A DNA stretch of 64,000 nt from Bacilli bacterium (lineage in GTDB: Bacteria; Bacillota_I; Bacilli_A; RF39; UBA660), in contig JAFRQS010000026.1 in NCBI GenBank assembly GCA_017428495.1, positions 72,372-136,371 on the forward strand, read 5' to 3'. A program made the translations under genes and the position numbers. Of this stretch, positions 28,180 to 36,718 are shown one piece after another. The stretch's first letter is position 1. The number at the start of each line of letters is the position of its first letter. Under the pieces are notes generated by a model. The model was given only the letters and a program-made list of their open reading frames with translations. It was not told the origin of the DNA and made no database searches.

Positions 28180-29400
28180 TAAACTATTTTTTATGTCTGT
28201 TTTAGAAAATTTTTTAAAACAGATAATAGACAAAATTATTAAATATAATACACATATACATATTGATATATTCAAATTTTTATCATAAATTTTGTTTATA
28301 ATATTTGATGATATATCCCAGTGTATATTCATAAAGATTTTTAAAAATTTCATAGACTCCATATTTGAATATACTATTAATATCTTAGATGAAATATATA
28401 ATACGAATGAAAATAAAACTACAAATGTTGTACTTTTAGTAATGTTGTTTAAAAATATTATCATAAGTGGCAGTAATAATATCATTGGTATTTTTCCTAA
28501 TAATATCATCAGCATGTATTTGTATATACTATAAACTTGCACTGTACCATTATATATTACTACTGGTATTTTTAAACTTTGTAATCCAAAAAACATTGTA
28601 CCAATTATAATTTGAAATAAAAATATAAATAAAAATAGTAATATAAATATTATAATTGTTGTTATATACTTAGATAACAATATTTTTCTTCTACTACAAG
28701 GAAGTATTAGTAATTGTTTAATTGTTCCATGACTATATTCTTCAATTAATATACCACCACAAATGATTAATAACATGACAATTATTAATATTTCATATTC
28801 ATTAAAAAAATTAATTAAAATCCCTCTTAAATCATTAATTTTATTTATATCATTCTTAGTATCCAATATATACTTATTTATTTGTTCTTCTTCGATTGAA
28901 TTAGAACTAATATAATTATCTATAGCTTTATTTATATAATCATATCCATATTTTATATTATTATTTAATCTATAATTTAACATTTCTATATATTTTATAT
29001 TGTTTTTATTTTTTTCAATTTCATCATATACAAAACTTTTCCAATTATCCTCTTTAAATTTTTTTAAATATGATTGATCTTCAAAATTCAATATATTTTC
29101 AAACACATATGATTGCCATGAATTATATCCATATTGTTCCTTTATTCTATTTAATTCAATCATATACTCATATTCATTTATTTTTTCAACTGTGCAAAAC
29201 GTACAGTTTTCTATTTTATTTTTATATATCTCTTGTTCTTTTCTATAATCTATTTCTTCCTTAAAATTTCCTATATCATCTAGCTTATATTTATATATTA
29301 AATTTGTACCAATAATAAATAATAACATTATAACTACACATACATTTAGTTTTTTATTTAACATTTTTGATAATTCATTTTTTATAAGATTAATTAGCAT
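28177..29400 (-). CDS. ABC-2 type transporter permease
   Basis: 407 aa. One helix near the N-terminus (about 18-38), a long extracellular segment to about 195 with a CTFC pair, then five helices in the C-terminal half (IVMLLIICGGILIEEYSHGTIKQ is typical for ABC-2 permeases). It overlaps the stop of the ATPase gene upstream by 11 bases, with GGAAGTGA as ribosome binding site before the ATG at 29400. Similar pairs export or resist antimicrobial peptides; the substrate here is unknown. Confidence 0.85.
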   Translation of the reverse strand: MLINLIKNELSKMLNKKLNVCVVIMLLFIIGTNLIYKYKLDDIGNFKEEIDYRKEQEIYKNKIENCTFCTVEKINEYEYMIELNRIKEQYGYNSWQSYVFENILNFEDQSYLKKFKEDNWKSFVYDEIEKNKNNIKYIEMLNYRLNNNIKYGYDYINKAIDNYISSNSIEEEQINKYILDTKNDINKINDLRGILINFFNEYEILIIVMLLIICGGILIEEYSHGTIKQLLILPCSRRKILLSKYITTIIIFILLFLFIFLFQIIIGTMFFGLQSLKIPVVIYNGTVQVYSIYKYMLMILLGKIPMILLLPLMIIFLNNITKSTTFVVLFSFVLYISSKILIVYSNMESMKFLKIFMNIHWDISSNIINKIYDKNLNISICICVLYLIILSIICFKKFSKTDIKNSL

Positions 29401-30286
29401 AGTCACTTCCTATTGTCTCCAAAAATTTATCTTCCAAAGTTTTTAACTTAGGATATACTGAATATATATCTATATTACTTTTTACTAAACTTTGTATTAT
29501 TATTGGTATAAATTCCTTATTACAAATTACTTCAAATTTATTTTTTGAAATTATAATATTATCAAACAATAAATTTATATTGTCAGTATTAGATACTTCA
29601 AATATATATTTTATATTTCCTACATCACTTTTATAATCTTTTTCTAAGGTTTCTATTATTTTCCCATCTTTTATTATGCAAATTTTATTACATATGGAAT
29701 CTAATTCACTTAAGATATGACTAGATATTAATATACCTACTTTCTTATTTTGTAACTTTTTTAATACTTCTCTTAGCATGTTAAATCCTTCTATATCTAG
29801 ACCATTTGTAGGTTCATCCAATACCAATAATTTAGGATTATTTAATAAAGATAATGCTATTCCAAGTCTTTGTTTCATTCCAAGTGAATATTTTGATACT
29901 TTTTCATCAATTTCTTTGCTTAATCCAACTAAATCAATTATTTCATTTACATCTTTATCACTAATATTATATATTTTTGATTTTAATTTCAGATTTTTTC
30001 TGCCTGATAAATTTTCATAGAACGCTGGTGTTTCTACTATAGCACCAACTTCTTTTATTGCCGCAACATAATTTATATCATTATCAAAATTATTTATTAT
30101 TATTTTACCAGAATCTTTATGTTGCAAATTTAATATTAACTTTATTATAGTTGTCTTACCACTACCATTCATTCCAACAAATCCTACTATTTCACCAGCA
30201 CTTATATCAAATGAAATATTATCAATAATTTTCTTCTTACCAAAACTTTTGGTTAAATTTTCGCAATGTAAAATAAGATTGTTCAT
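29390..30286 (-). CDS. ABC transporter ATP-binding protein (BcrA/LanF-like)
   Basis: 298 aa. Walker A GMNGSGKTT, signature YSLGMKQRLGIALSLLNNPK, Walker B LLVLDEPTNGLD, and a C-terminal ~80-residue extension as in BcrA- and LanF-type ATPases of antimicrobial-peptide resistance. Coupled to the permease at 28177. It lies 2.4 kb upstream of the bacteriocin exporter, with two unrelated genes between, so an immunity role is possible but not shown. Confidence 0.9.
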   Translation of the reverse strand: MNNLILHCENLTKSFGKKKIIDNISFDISAGEIVGFVGMNGSGKTTIIKLILNLQHKDSGKIIINNFDNDINYVAAIKEVGAIVETPAFYENLSGRKNLKLKSKIYNISDKDVNEIIDLVGLSKEIDEKVSKYSLGMKQRLGIALSLLNNPKLLVLDEPTNGLDIEGFNMLREVLKKLQNKKVGILISSHILSELDSICNKICIIKDGKIIETLEKDYKSDVGNIKYIFEVSNTDNINLLFDNIIISKNKFEVICNKEFIPIIIQSLVKSNIDIYSVYPKLKTLEDKFLETIGSDYAN

Positions 30287-30308
30287 GAATCACCTCTATT
30301 TATATATT

Positions 30309-30344
30309 AAATAAAAAGTAATTAGTTACCTCTAACTAATTACT
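30309..30344 (-). terminator. Terminator of the PFOR gene
   Basis: Twelve-base perfect stem AGTAATTAGTTA/TAACTAATTACT (30317-30328 with 30333-30344), containing the TAG stop of the PFOR gene, then TTTTTATTT on the minus strand. Confidence 0.85.
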
Positions 30345-33300
30345 ATTTTCCATATTTTTATAAAATTCATATCTTTCTTTTACATCTTCTTTTAACTTTT
30401 TAAATAATTCTTCTGCTCTTGCTTCATTAACTATTTTTAATGCTTTAAATCTTGTCTCATTATCTATGAACTTATCTAATAAATCAAAATCAGGTTCTTT
30501 CATGTCTAAATTAAATTCCTTAGTTTTAGCATTATATCTAAATATTGGATAATATCCAGATGAAACTGCTAATTTTTGTTCTTCAATAGCACTTTCCATA
30601 CCACTCTTTATTCCATGATTTATACAATGAGCATATGCAATTATTATTGCTGGGCCATCATGTTTATCAGCTTCTATAAAAGCTTTTATTACTGCATTCA
30701 TATTAGCAAGTGACACTTGTGCTACATACGTATTTTTATAGCACATTGCTATCCTAGCTAAGTCCTTTTTAGAATTATCTTTACCATTCGATGTAAATTT
30801 AGCTATAGATCCTCTATTAGATGACTTAGAGGATTGTCCTCCAGTATTTGAGTAAACTTCTGTATCTAATATTAAGATTTTAGCATTATCATTTGTAGAA
30901 AGTATATGATCAATTCCACCAAATCCAATATCATAAGCCCAGCCATCTCCTCCAATGGTCCATATATTTCTTGCAATTATATATTCTTTCAAAGGCAATA
31001 ATTTACTATCAGTATAATCTATATTTTCATATACTTCTTTTGTAATATCATAATTATCATAATTTTCTAACCACTTATTAAATAAATCCTTATTCTTACT
31101 ATTTATTTCTTCTTCCATTATTTGTTTTATTTTAGCCCTATTTCTATTATATGAAAGTAATAAACCATATCCAAATTCTGCATTATCTTCAAATAATGAA
31201 TTAGCCCATGGTATTTTATATGGTATGCTTGGGAATGAAGCTCCATAAATTGATGAACAACCAGTTGCATTAGATATTGCTATCTTATTTCCAAATAATT
31301 GCGTTAATAATTTTATGTAAGGAGTTTCACCACAACCAGCACATGCACCACTAAATTCAAATAATGGTTTTTTAAATTGAGTTCCTTTTACTGTACTATT
31401 TATTTGATCAACTTTTTCAGTTACTTTAGTTAAATAATCAAAATTATTATTATCTTTTACTTTTTCAAATGGTTCCATTGTTATGGCACCTGATGGACAT
31501 ACATGTGAACATAATGAACAACCAGTACAATCTAATTTAGATATACCTATTGTATATTGATATTTTGATCCAATAGCTTTTCTTAAATTATCTTTTAATG
31601 ACTTAGGTGCTTTATTTACTTCATCCTCATTAAGTAAATATGGTCTTATTACGGCGTGAGGACACACAAATGAACATTGATTACATTGTATACACTTGTC
31701 TTTATTCCACACTGGAACATTCTCTGCTATACCTCTTTTTTCATGTTCAGTAGTGCCAATAATATAGCTACCATCTTTATATTCTTTAAAATCACTTACT
31801 TTTAATTTGTTACCATCTAATGAACTAATCATATCAAATACTTTATTATATTTTTTCTCTTTAGTATCTATAAATTCAATTTCATTAAACTTAATTTTTA
31901 TTTCTTTTAAATAATCTAATGCTTCATCTATAACTGCTTTATTTGAATCTATTACATCTTTACCCTTCTTTAAGAATCTTTTTTCAACACTTTCTTTTAT
32001 TTTTTCTATAAAATCATATCCTAATATATGCAATATACATACTTCTAATATTGTACTTATTTTATTCTTTAAACCATGCTTATTAGCAAGACTATATGCA
32101 TCAATTGCATAGAATTTGATTTTTCTATCAATTATTATTTTTTTTATATTACCATCTAATAAGTCATCTATTTCTTTTTCACTTAAAGATGTTACAAAGA
32201 TAAATGTACCATTTTTCTTTATATTAGATAGCATATCATATTTACCCATATAAGATTCTTTTGAACATACTACTAAACTTGGATTATCAATATAATATTC
32301 GCTTCTAATTGGTTTATCTGATAATCTTATATGACTTCTAGTAATTCCTCCACTTTTCTTTGAATCATATTGAAAATAGCCTTGAACGTATTTCTCAGTA
32401 TTATCTCCTACTAACTTTAATATATCCTTTGATGCACTTACCATTCCATCAGAACCATAACCATACACTAAAAATTCATCTTTTTGTTCTTTTGTGTGAT
32501 AATCTTTCACTGGTATACTTAAATTTGTTACATCATCTTCTATACCAATAGTAAACCCGTTAAATGAATTCTCTCCTAAAAAATCATATACTGCTTTTAT
32601 ATGAGAAGCGTTTGTATCTTTACTAGATAGTCCATATCTACCTCCTACTATTTTAGGTTTGGATTTTCTATCATTAAATAAACTTACTACATCCAAATAT
32701 AGTGGCTCTCCAATACTTCCTGGCTCTTTTGTCCTATCTAAAACTGCTATATCAGTTACTGTTTCTGGCAATACATCAAAGAAATACTTTGATGAGAAAG
32801 GTCTGTAAAGATGTACTTCTATCAATCCTAATTCATCATTTAAATCATCTATTACTTCCCTTATAGTTTCACATACTGATCCCATTGCTACTATTATTTT
32901 TTTAGCAGTTTTCGAACCATAATATTCAAATGGTGCATAATTTTTACCAGTTTTCTTATTTATTTTTTTCATATAATCATTAACTATATCTGGTAATTTT
33001 AAATAATCTTTATTTCTTACCTCAGCCATTTGAAAATATACATCTTCCATCATAGCTGTACCTTTTACTTTTGAATTTATACTCAATGCTTTATTTCGAA
33101 ATTCATTTATTTTTTTAAAATCAACTATATCAATAATATCTTCTTTTTCAAGAATATTTACTTTTGATAATTCATGACTAGTTCTAAAACCATCAAAGAA
33201 ATTTATAAATGGTAGACTAGCTTTTATTGATGATAAATATGATACTATTGTTAAATCCGAAACGCTTTGAACAGAAGATGATGCCATAATTGCAAATCCA

Positions 33301-33701
33301 GTAGGACGTATAGCATAGATATCTTGATGATCTCCTAATATACTTAGTGCATGAGTTGCTATACTTCTTGCTGCTACATTTATTACACAAGGTAGCATTT
33401 CTCCAGCTATTTTATACATATTTGGTATCATTAATAGTAACCCTTGACTTGCAGTAAATGTTGTCGCAATACTACCGTTAGTAAGTGCACCATGAACAAA
33501 TCCAGCTGCTCCTGCCTCGCTTTGCATTTCAATTACTTTTACAGGCATATCAAAAATATTTGTCATTCCTTTACTTGCCCATTCATCTATATGCTCAGCC
33601 ATTGTACTAGAAGGTGTTATAGGATAAATCCCTGCTATGTCTGAAAACATATATGCACTTTGTGCACAAGCTTCATTTCCATCTATTGTCTTACGTTTCA
33701 T
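30336..33701 (-). CDS. nifJ: Pyruvate:ferredoxin (flavodoxin) oxidoreductase
   Basis: 1121 aa, single-chain PFOR. It converts pyruvate and CoA to acetyl-CoA, CO2 and reduced ferredoxin. Domain order: pyruvate-binding domain I (YPITPSSTMAEHIDEWA), domain II, the gamma-type domain, two 4Fe-4S clusters (CIQCNQCSFVCPHAV and CTGCSLCSHVCPSGA), then the TPP domain with CAGCGETPY, GGDGWAYDIGFGG and NTGGQSSKS. Oxygen-sensitive enzymes of this kind mark a fermentative anaerobe. It is monocistronic between terminators. Confidence 0.97.
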   Translation of the reverse strand: MKRKTIDGNEACAQSAYMFSDIAGIYPITPSSTMAEHIDEWASKGMTNIFDMPVKVIEMQSEAGAAGFVHGALTNGSIATTFTASQGLLLMIPNMYKIAGEMLPCVINVAARSIATHALSILGDHQDIYAIRPTGFAIMASSSVQSVSDLTIVSYLSSIKASLPFINFFDGFRTSHELSKVNILEKEDIIDIVDFKKINEFRNKALSINSKVKGTAMMEDVYFQMAEVRNKDYLKLPDIVNDYMKKINKKTGKNYAPFEYYGSKTAKKIIVAMGSVCETIREVIDDLNDELGLIEVHLYRPFSSKYFFDVLPETVTDIAVLDRTKEPGSIGEPLYLDVVSLFNDRKSKPKIVGGRYGLSSKDTNASHIKAVYDFLGENSFNGFTIGIEDDVTNLSIPVKDYHTKEQKDEFLVYGYGSDGMVSASKDILKLVGDNTEKYVQGYFQYDSKKSGGITRSHIRLSDKPIRSEYYIDNPSLVVCSKESYMGKYDMLSNIKKNGTFIFVTSLSEKEIDDLLDGNIKKIIIDRKIKFYAIDAYSLANKHGLKNKISTILEVCILHILGYDFIEKIKESVEKRFLKKGKDVIDSNKAVIDEALDYLKEIKIKFNEIEFIDTKEKKYNKVFDMISSLDGNKLKVSDFKEYKDGSYIIGTTEHEKRGIAENVPVWNKDKCIQCNQCSFVCPHAVIRPYLLNEDEVNKAPKSLKDNLRKAIGSKYQYTIGISKLDCTGCSLCSHVCPSGAITMEPFEKVKDNNNFDYLTKVTEKVDQINSTVKGTQFKKPLFEFSGACAGCGETPYIKLLTQLFGNKIAISNATGCSSIYGASFPSIPYKIPWANSLFEDNAEFGYGLLLSYNRNRAKIKQIMEEEINSKNKDLFNKWLENYDNYDITKEVYENIDYTDSKLLPLKEYIIARNIWTIGGDGWAYDIGFGGIDHILSTNDNAKILILDTEVYSNTGGQSSKSSNRGSIAKFTSNGKDNSKKDLARIAMCYKNTYVAQVSLANMNAVIKAFIEADKHDGPAIIIAYAHCINHGIKSGMESAIEEQKLAVSSGYYPIFRYNAKTKEFNLDMKEPDFDLLDKFIDNETRFKALKIVNEARAEELFKKLKEDVKERYEFYKNMENSN

Positions 33702-33772
33702 ATCATCACATCCTAATGAATATTATAATACATTTTTGCTATTTATACAATTAAAGAAAAAGAGATATTTGA

Positions 33773-34618
33773 TTATCCCTTATCTTTAATTTCTTCAATT
33801 TTTTCTATAAAATATTTTGATCCAACTATTTTAAATGTGTACTTATAAGATTTATATAAATCCCAATTTGCTGGTATTTTATCTACATCTATGTCTTTAT
33901 AATCTCCAACTTTTAACATTTCTTTTTGATTTGTCCTTTTATAATCATCATAATACTCAACCACATCAAAATCATACAATCCGAAAGCATTAGTAGAATA
34001 TATATATAATTTATTATTATCTTTTTCTGCCTTTGTTATTTTTTTATTAATAAAAGTGAATCCTCCTCCGCCATCACATGGAGCACTTACATAAACTTTA
34101 CTATCTTCAATTTGAATATCATAAATACCGAGAGTGCGCATCTTACTTCCAGGTTCAGATTCTTCACTATTATTCTCAATATCTTTTAAACTAATATTAT
34201 AATTATAATTAAATATTTCTTTTAATTTTGAATTTATTTCTTCTAAAGTGAGAGCTTCTGATTTTTCAAAACTACATGCACTTTTTATAATACCTTCTTC
34301 AAGCATCTCAGAAAAAGCGGTATCTAATAATTCATAATTAGATATATTTTTAATATCAAATTGTTTACCATACGCTGATTCCTCTGTAATTTTTATTTTT
34401 TCAAAAGAATTCATTGCATCTTTTACCATTTTTGAGCTTATTGCTATATCCTCAATTTTAATTTCAGGAACATTTTCTTCTTCAGTTACATTATTTTCTT
34501 TTAAATCATCATTTTTACTATAAAAATATTTTTTATATAACAATAATCCAAATATAATGCATAATAATATAATCGCTACAATTATTAATAACTTCAATTC
34601 ACTATTTTTATCTTTCAT
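33773..34618 (-). CDS. Single-pass membrane protein of unknown function
   Basis: 281 aa. Residues ~10-28 are one membrane helix after a lysine-containing N-terminus, so most of the protein should face outside. No family is recognised. The exposed part begins acidic (NDDLKENNVTEEEN) and contains SAPCDGGGGFTFI and two lone Cys residues. GGAGG precedes the ATG. It stands alone between the PFOR and tsf genes. Confidence 0.7.
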   Translation of the reverse strand: MKDKNSELKLLIIVAIILLCIIFGLLLYKKYFYSKNDDLKENNVTEEENVPEIKIEDIAISSKMVKDAMNSFEKIKITEESAYGKQFDIKNISNYELLDTAFSEMLEEGIIKSACSFEKSEALTLEEINSKLKEIFNYNYNISLKDIENNSEESEPGSKMRTLGIYDIQIEDSKVYVSAPCDGGGGFTFINKKITKAEKDNNKLYIYSTNAFGLYDFDVVEYYDDYKRTNQKEMLKVGDYKDIDVDKIPANWDLYKSYKYTFKIVGSKYFIEKIEEIKDKG

Positions 34619-34666
34619 AATTCCTCCTTATTTGTATTATACCAAATAAAGTTATTTGTTTTCAAT

Positions 34667-34691
34667 TAAAAAAAGAACGGATTAACCGTTC
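34667..34691 (-). terminator. Terminator of the rpsB-tsf operon
   Basis: Stem GAACGG/CCGTTC (34675-34680 with 34686-34691) around the TAA stop of tsf, then seven Ts on the minus strand. Confidence 0.85.
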
Positions 34692-35554
34692 ATTTGTTTT
34701 GCTACTTCTTCAGCAAAATTTTCATTTTTCTTTTGAAGACCTTCACCAACTTCATATCTTACCATAGATACTATAGAACCACCATTTGCTTTTACATATT
34801 CAGAAACACTTTTTTCATCATCTTTAACAAATGGTTGTTCAGTTAAACATACTTCTTTATAGAATTTCTTTATTCTGCCTTCTACCATCTTAACTGCTAT
34901 ATTTTCAGGCTTTCCCTCATTTATAGCTATTTGTTTTTGAATTTCTCTTTCATGGTCTACATCTTCAGATGGTACTGATTCTATATTTAAGTATTTTGGT
35001 CTCATTGCTGCAGCATGCATAGCTACATCTTTAGCAACTTCAGTATTAGCACCATTAAGTACTACTAAAACACCAATTTTTCCACCCATATGGATGTAAG
35101 AACCAAATGTCTCATTATCACTTTTTTCAACTAATTCAAATCTTCTAAAACTAATCTTTTCACCAATTTTAGCAATTTTATTAGTTATTGTATCCTCTAA
35201 AGTTCCATCTTCTGTAGTTAATTTTAATGCATCTTCTACAGTGTTTACATTTGATTTAACTAATAAATTTGAAATTGTATTCATTAAATCTTTAAATTCA
35301 TCATTCTTAGCAACAAAATCTGTTTCTGAATTTACTTCAATTATAACAGCTTTATTACCTTCTATAAGTATATTAACAAGTCCTTCAGCAGCTATTCTAT
35401 CAGCCTTTTTAGCAGCTTTTGAAATACCTTTTTCTCTTAGCCATTCACTTGCTTTATCTAAGTTACCATCAGTTGCTTCTAAAGCTTTTTTACAATCAAG
35501 CATACCAGCACCAGTTAATTCTCTTAATTCTTTTACCATACTTGCAGTAATCAT
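34682..35554 (-). CDS. tsf: Elongation factor Ts
   Basis: 290 aa, normal length. The N-terminal UBA-like domain has VKELRELTGAGMLDCKKALE, and the TDFVAKND signature is present. EF-Ts recycles EF-Tu from GDP to GTP. It follows rpsB by 19 bases, the standard rpsB-tsf operon, with GGAGG before the start. Confidence 0.97.
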   Translation of the reverse strand: MITASMVKELRELTGAGMLDCKKALEATDGNLDKASEWLREKGISKAAKKADRIAAEGLVNILIEGNKAVIIEVNSETDFVAKNDEFKDLMNTISNLLVKSNVNTVEDALKLTTEDGTLEDTITNKIAKIGEKISFRRFELVEKSDNETFGSYIHMGGKIGVLVVLNGANTEVAKDVAMHAAAMRPKYLNIESVPSEDVDHEREIQKQIAINEGKPENIAVKMVEGRIKKFYKEVCLTEQPFVKDDEKSVSEYVKANGGSIVSMVRYEVGEGLQKKNENFAEEVAKQMNG

Positions 35555-35573
35555 AAAAATCCTCCTTTAGCAA

Positions 35574-36548
35574 CTATTTTAAACTTTTAATTAATTCATC
35601 TTTTTTCATCTTTGAATATCCTTCGATATTCTTTTCTTTTGCCAATTTTTTTAATTCAATAACTGTTAATTTATTTAAATCTACTTTTTCTTCGACTTCG
35701 GCTTTTTTAGATTTAACAGCTTTCTCTTTCTTTGGCTTATCTTCTTTTTTAGTTTCTTTTTCTTCTTTTACTTCTAATTCTTTATTTACATTTTCTTCTT
35801 CTAAATTCTCATTTTCTTTCTTAGGATGTACTCCTTTATCTTCTTCACTAATTAAGTCTACCATAGGGCATCCATAAACTTCTGCAACAGCATTGTTTAA
35901 TGCTCCCATAACAACTTTAACAGCACGTATTGCATCATCATTAGCAGGGATTACAAAATCAACATCATCTGGATCACAATTAGTATCTACTATACCAAAT
36001 ACAGGAATATGTAATCTTCTAGCCTCTTTAATAGCATTTATTTCCTTTCTTGGATCAACAATTATTAAAGCTTCAGGAACTTTCTTCATGTTTCTAATTC
36101 CACATAAATACTTATTCAATTTCTCATATTCTTTACGAATTTTAACTACTTCTTTCTTTGGTAATTGTTCAAATACACCATCTTTTTCCATTTTTTCAAT
36201 TTCATCAAGACGATTTATTCTTTTTCTAATTGTTCTAAAATTAGTTAATGTTCCTCCTAACCATCTCTCATTTACATAGAACATATTTGTTCTTTCTGCT
36301 TCTTCTTTTGCAGCTTCTTGTGCTTGTTTTTTAGTTCCTACAAATAATACCTTTCCACCATTTTCACAAATCTTTTTGATTTCAGCATATGCTTCCTCTA
36401 TTAATTTTTGTGTTTTTTGAAGATCAATAATGTAAATATCATCTCTTGCAGTAAAGATGTATTCTTTCATTTTTGGATTCCATCTTTTTGTTTGATGTCC
36501 AAAATGAACTCCAGCTTCTAATAAATAACTCATTGAAACTACTGTCAT
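35574..36548 (-). CDS. rpsB: Ribosomal protein S2 with C-terminal SAP/Rho_N-like extension
   Basis: 324 aa against ~235-250 for usual S2. Residues 1-235 are S2 ([49 protein letters not shown]). A highly charged Lys/Glu linker follows (about 240-290), then a small helical domain, [20 protein letters not shown] (about 294-324), resembling SAP or Rho N-terminal folds that bind nucleic acid. AAAGGAGAG precedes the start. Confidence 0.97.
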   Translation of the reverse strand: MTVVSMSYLLEAGVHFGHQTKRWNPKMKEYIFTARDDIYIIDLQKTQKLIEEAYAEIKKICENGGKVLFVGTKKQAQEAAKEEAERTNMFYVNERWLGGTLTNFRTIRKRINRLDEIEKMEKDGVFEQLPKKEVVKIRKEYEKLNKYLCGIRNMKKVPEALIIVDPRKEINAIKEARRLHIPVFGIVDTNCDPDDVDFVIPANDDAIRAVKVVMGALNNAVAEVYGCPMVDLISEEDKGVHPKKENENLEEENVNKELEVKEEKETKKEDKPKKEKAVKSKKAEVEEKVDLNKLTVIELKKLAKEKNIEGYSKMKKDELIKSLK

Positions 36549-36648
36549 AAAATCTCTCCTTTCGTTTTTTCCTCTGAATACTTCTAAAAAATATCACCAA
36601 TTTGGCACTAGATATTTAAATCCATATTCATGTGTTTTTAAAAAAGCC
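36549..36648 (-). promoter_or_regulatory. Leader of rpsB with conserved-looking hairpin
   Basis: About 100 untranslated bases lie between the promoter and rpsB. A hairpin pairs AAATATC with GATATTT (36611-36617 with 36589-36595), with an inner CCAA/TTGG helix. It could be an S2 autoregulatory site; I cannot show this from one sequence. Confidence 0.4.
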
Positions 36649-36654
36649 GAAATT

Positions 36655-36683
36655 ATTATATCAAAATATATAATTTAATACAA
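36655..36683 (-). promoter_or_regulatory. Promoter of the rpsB-tsf operon
   Basis: On the minus strand: TTGTAT (36678-36683), 17 bases, TATAAT (36655-36660). Confidence 0.75.
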
Positions 36684-36692
36684 TATTTTATT

Positions 36693-36718
36693 AAAAAAAG
36701 AAGTGTTATTTCACTTCT
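36693..36718 (-). terminator. Terminator of the glucosaminidase gene
   Basis: Stem AGAAGTG/CACTTCT (36699-36705 with 36712-36718) overlapping the stop, then seven Ts on the minus strand. Confidence 0.85.
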
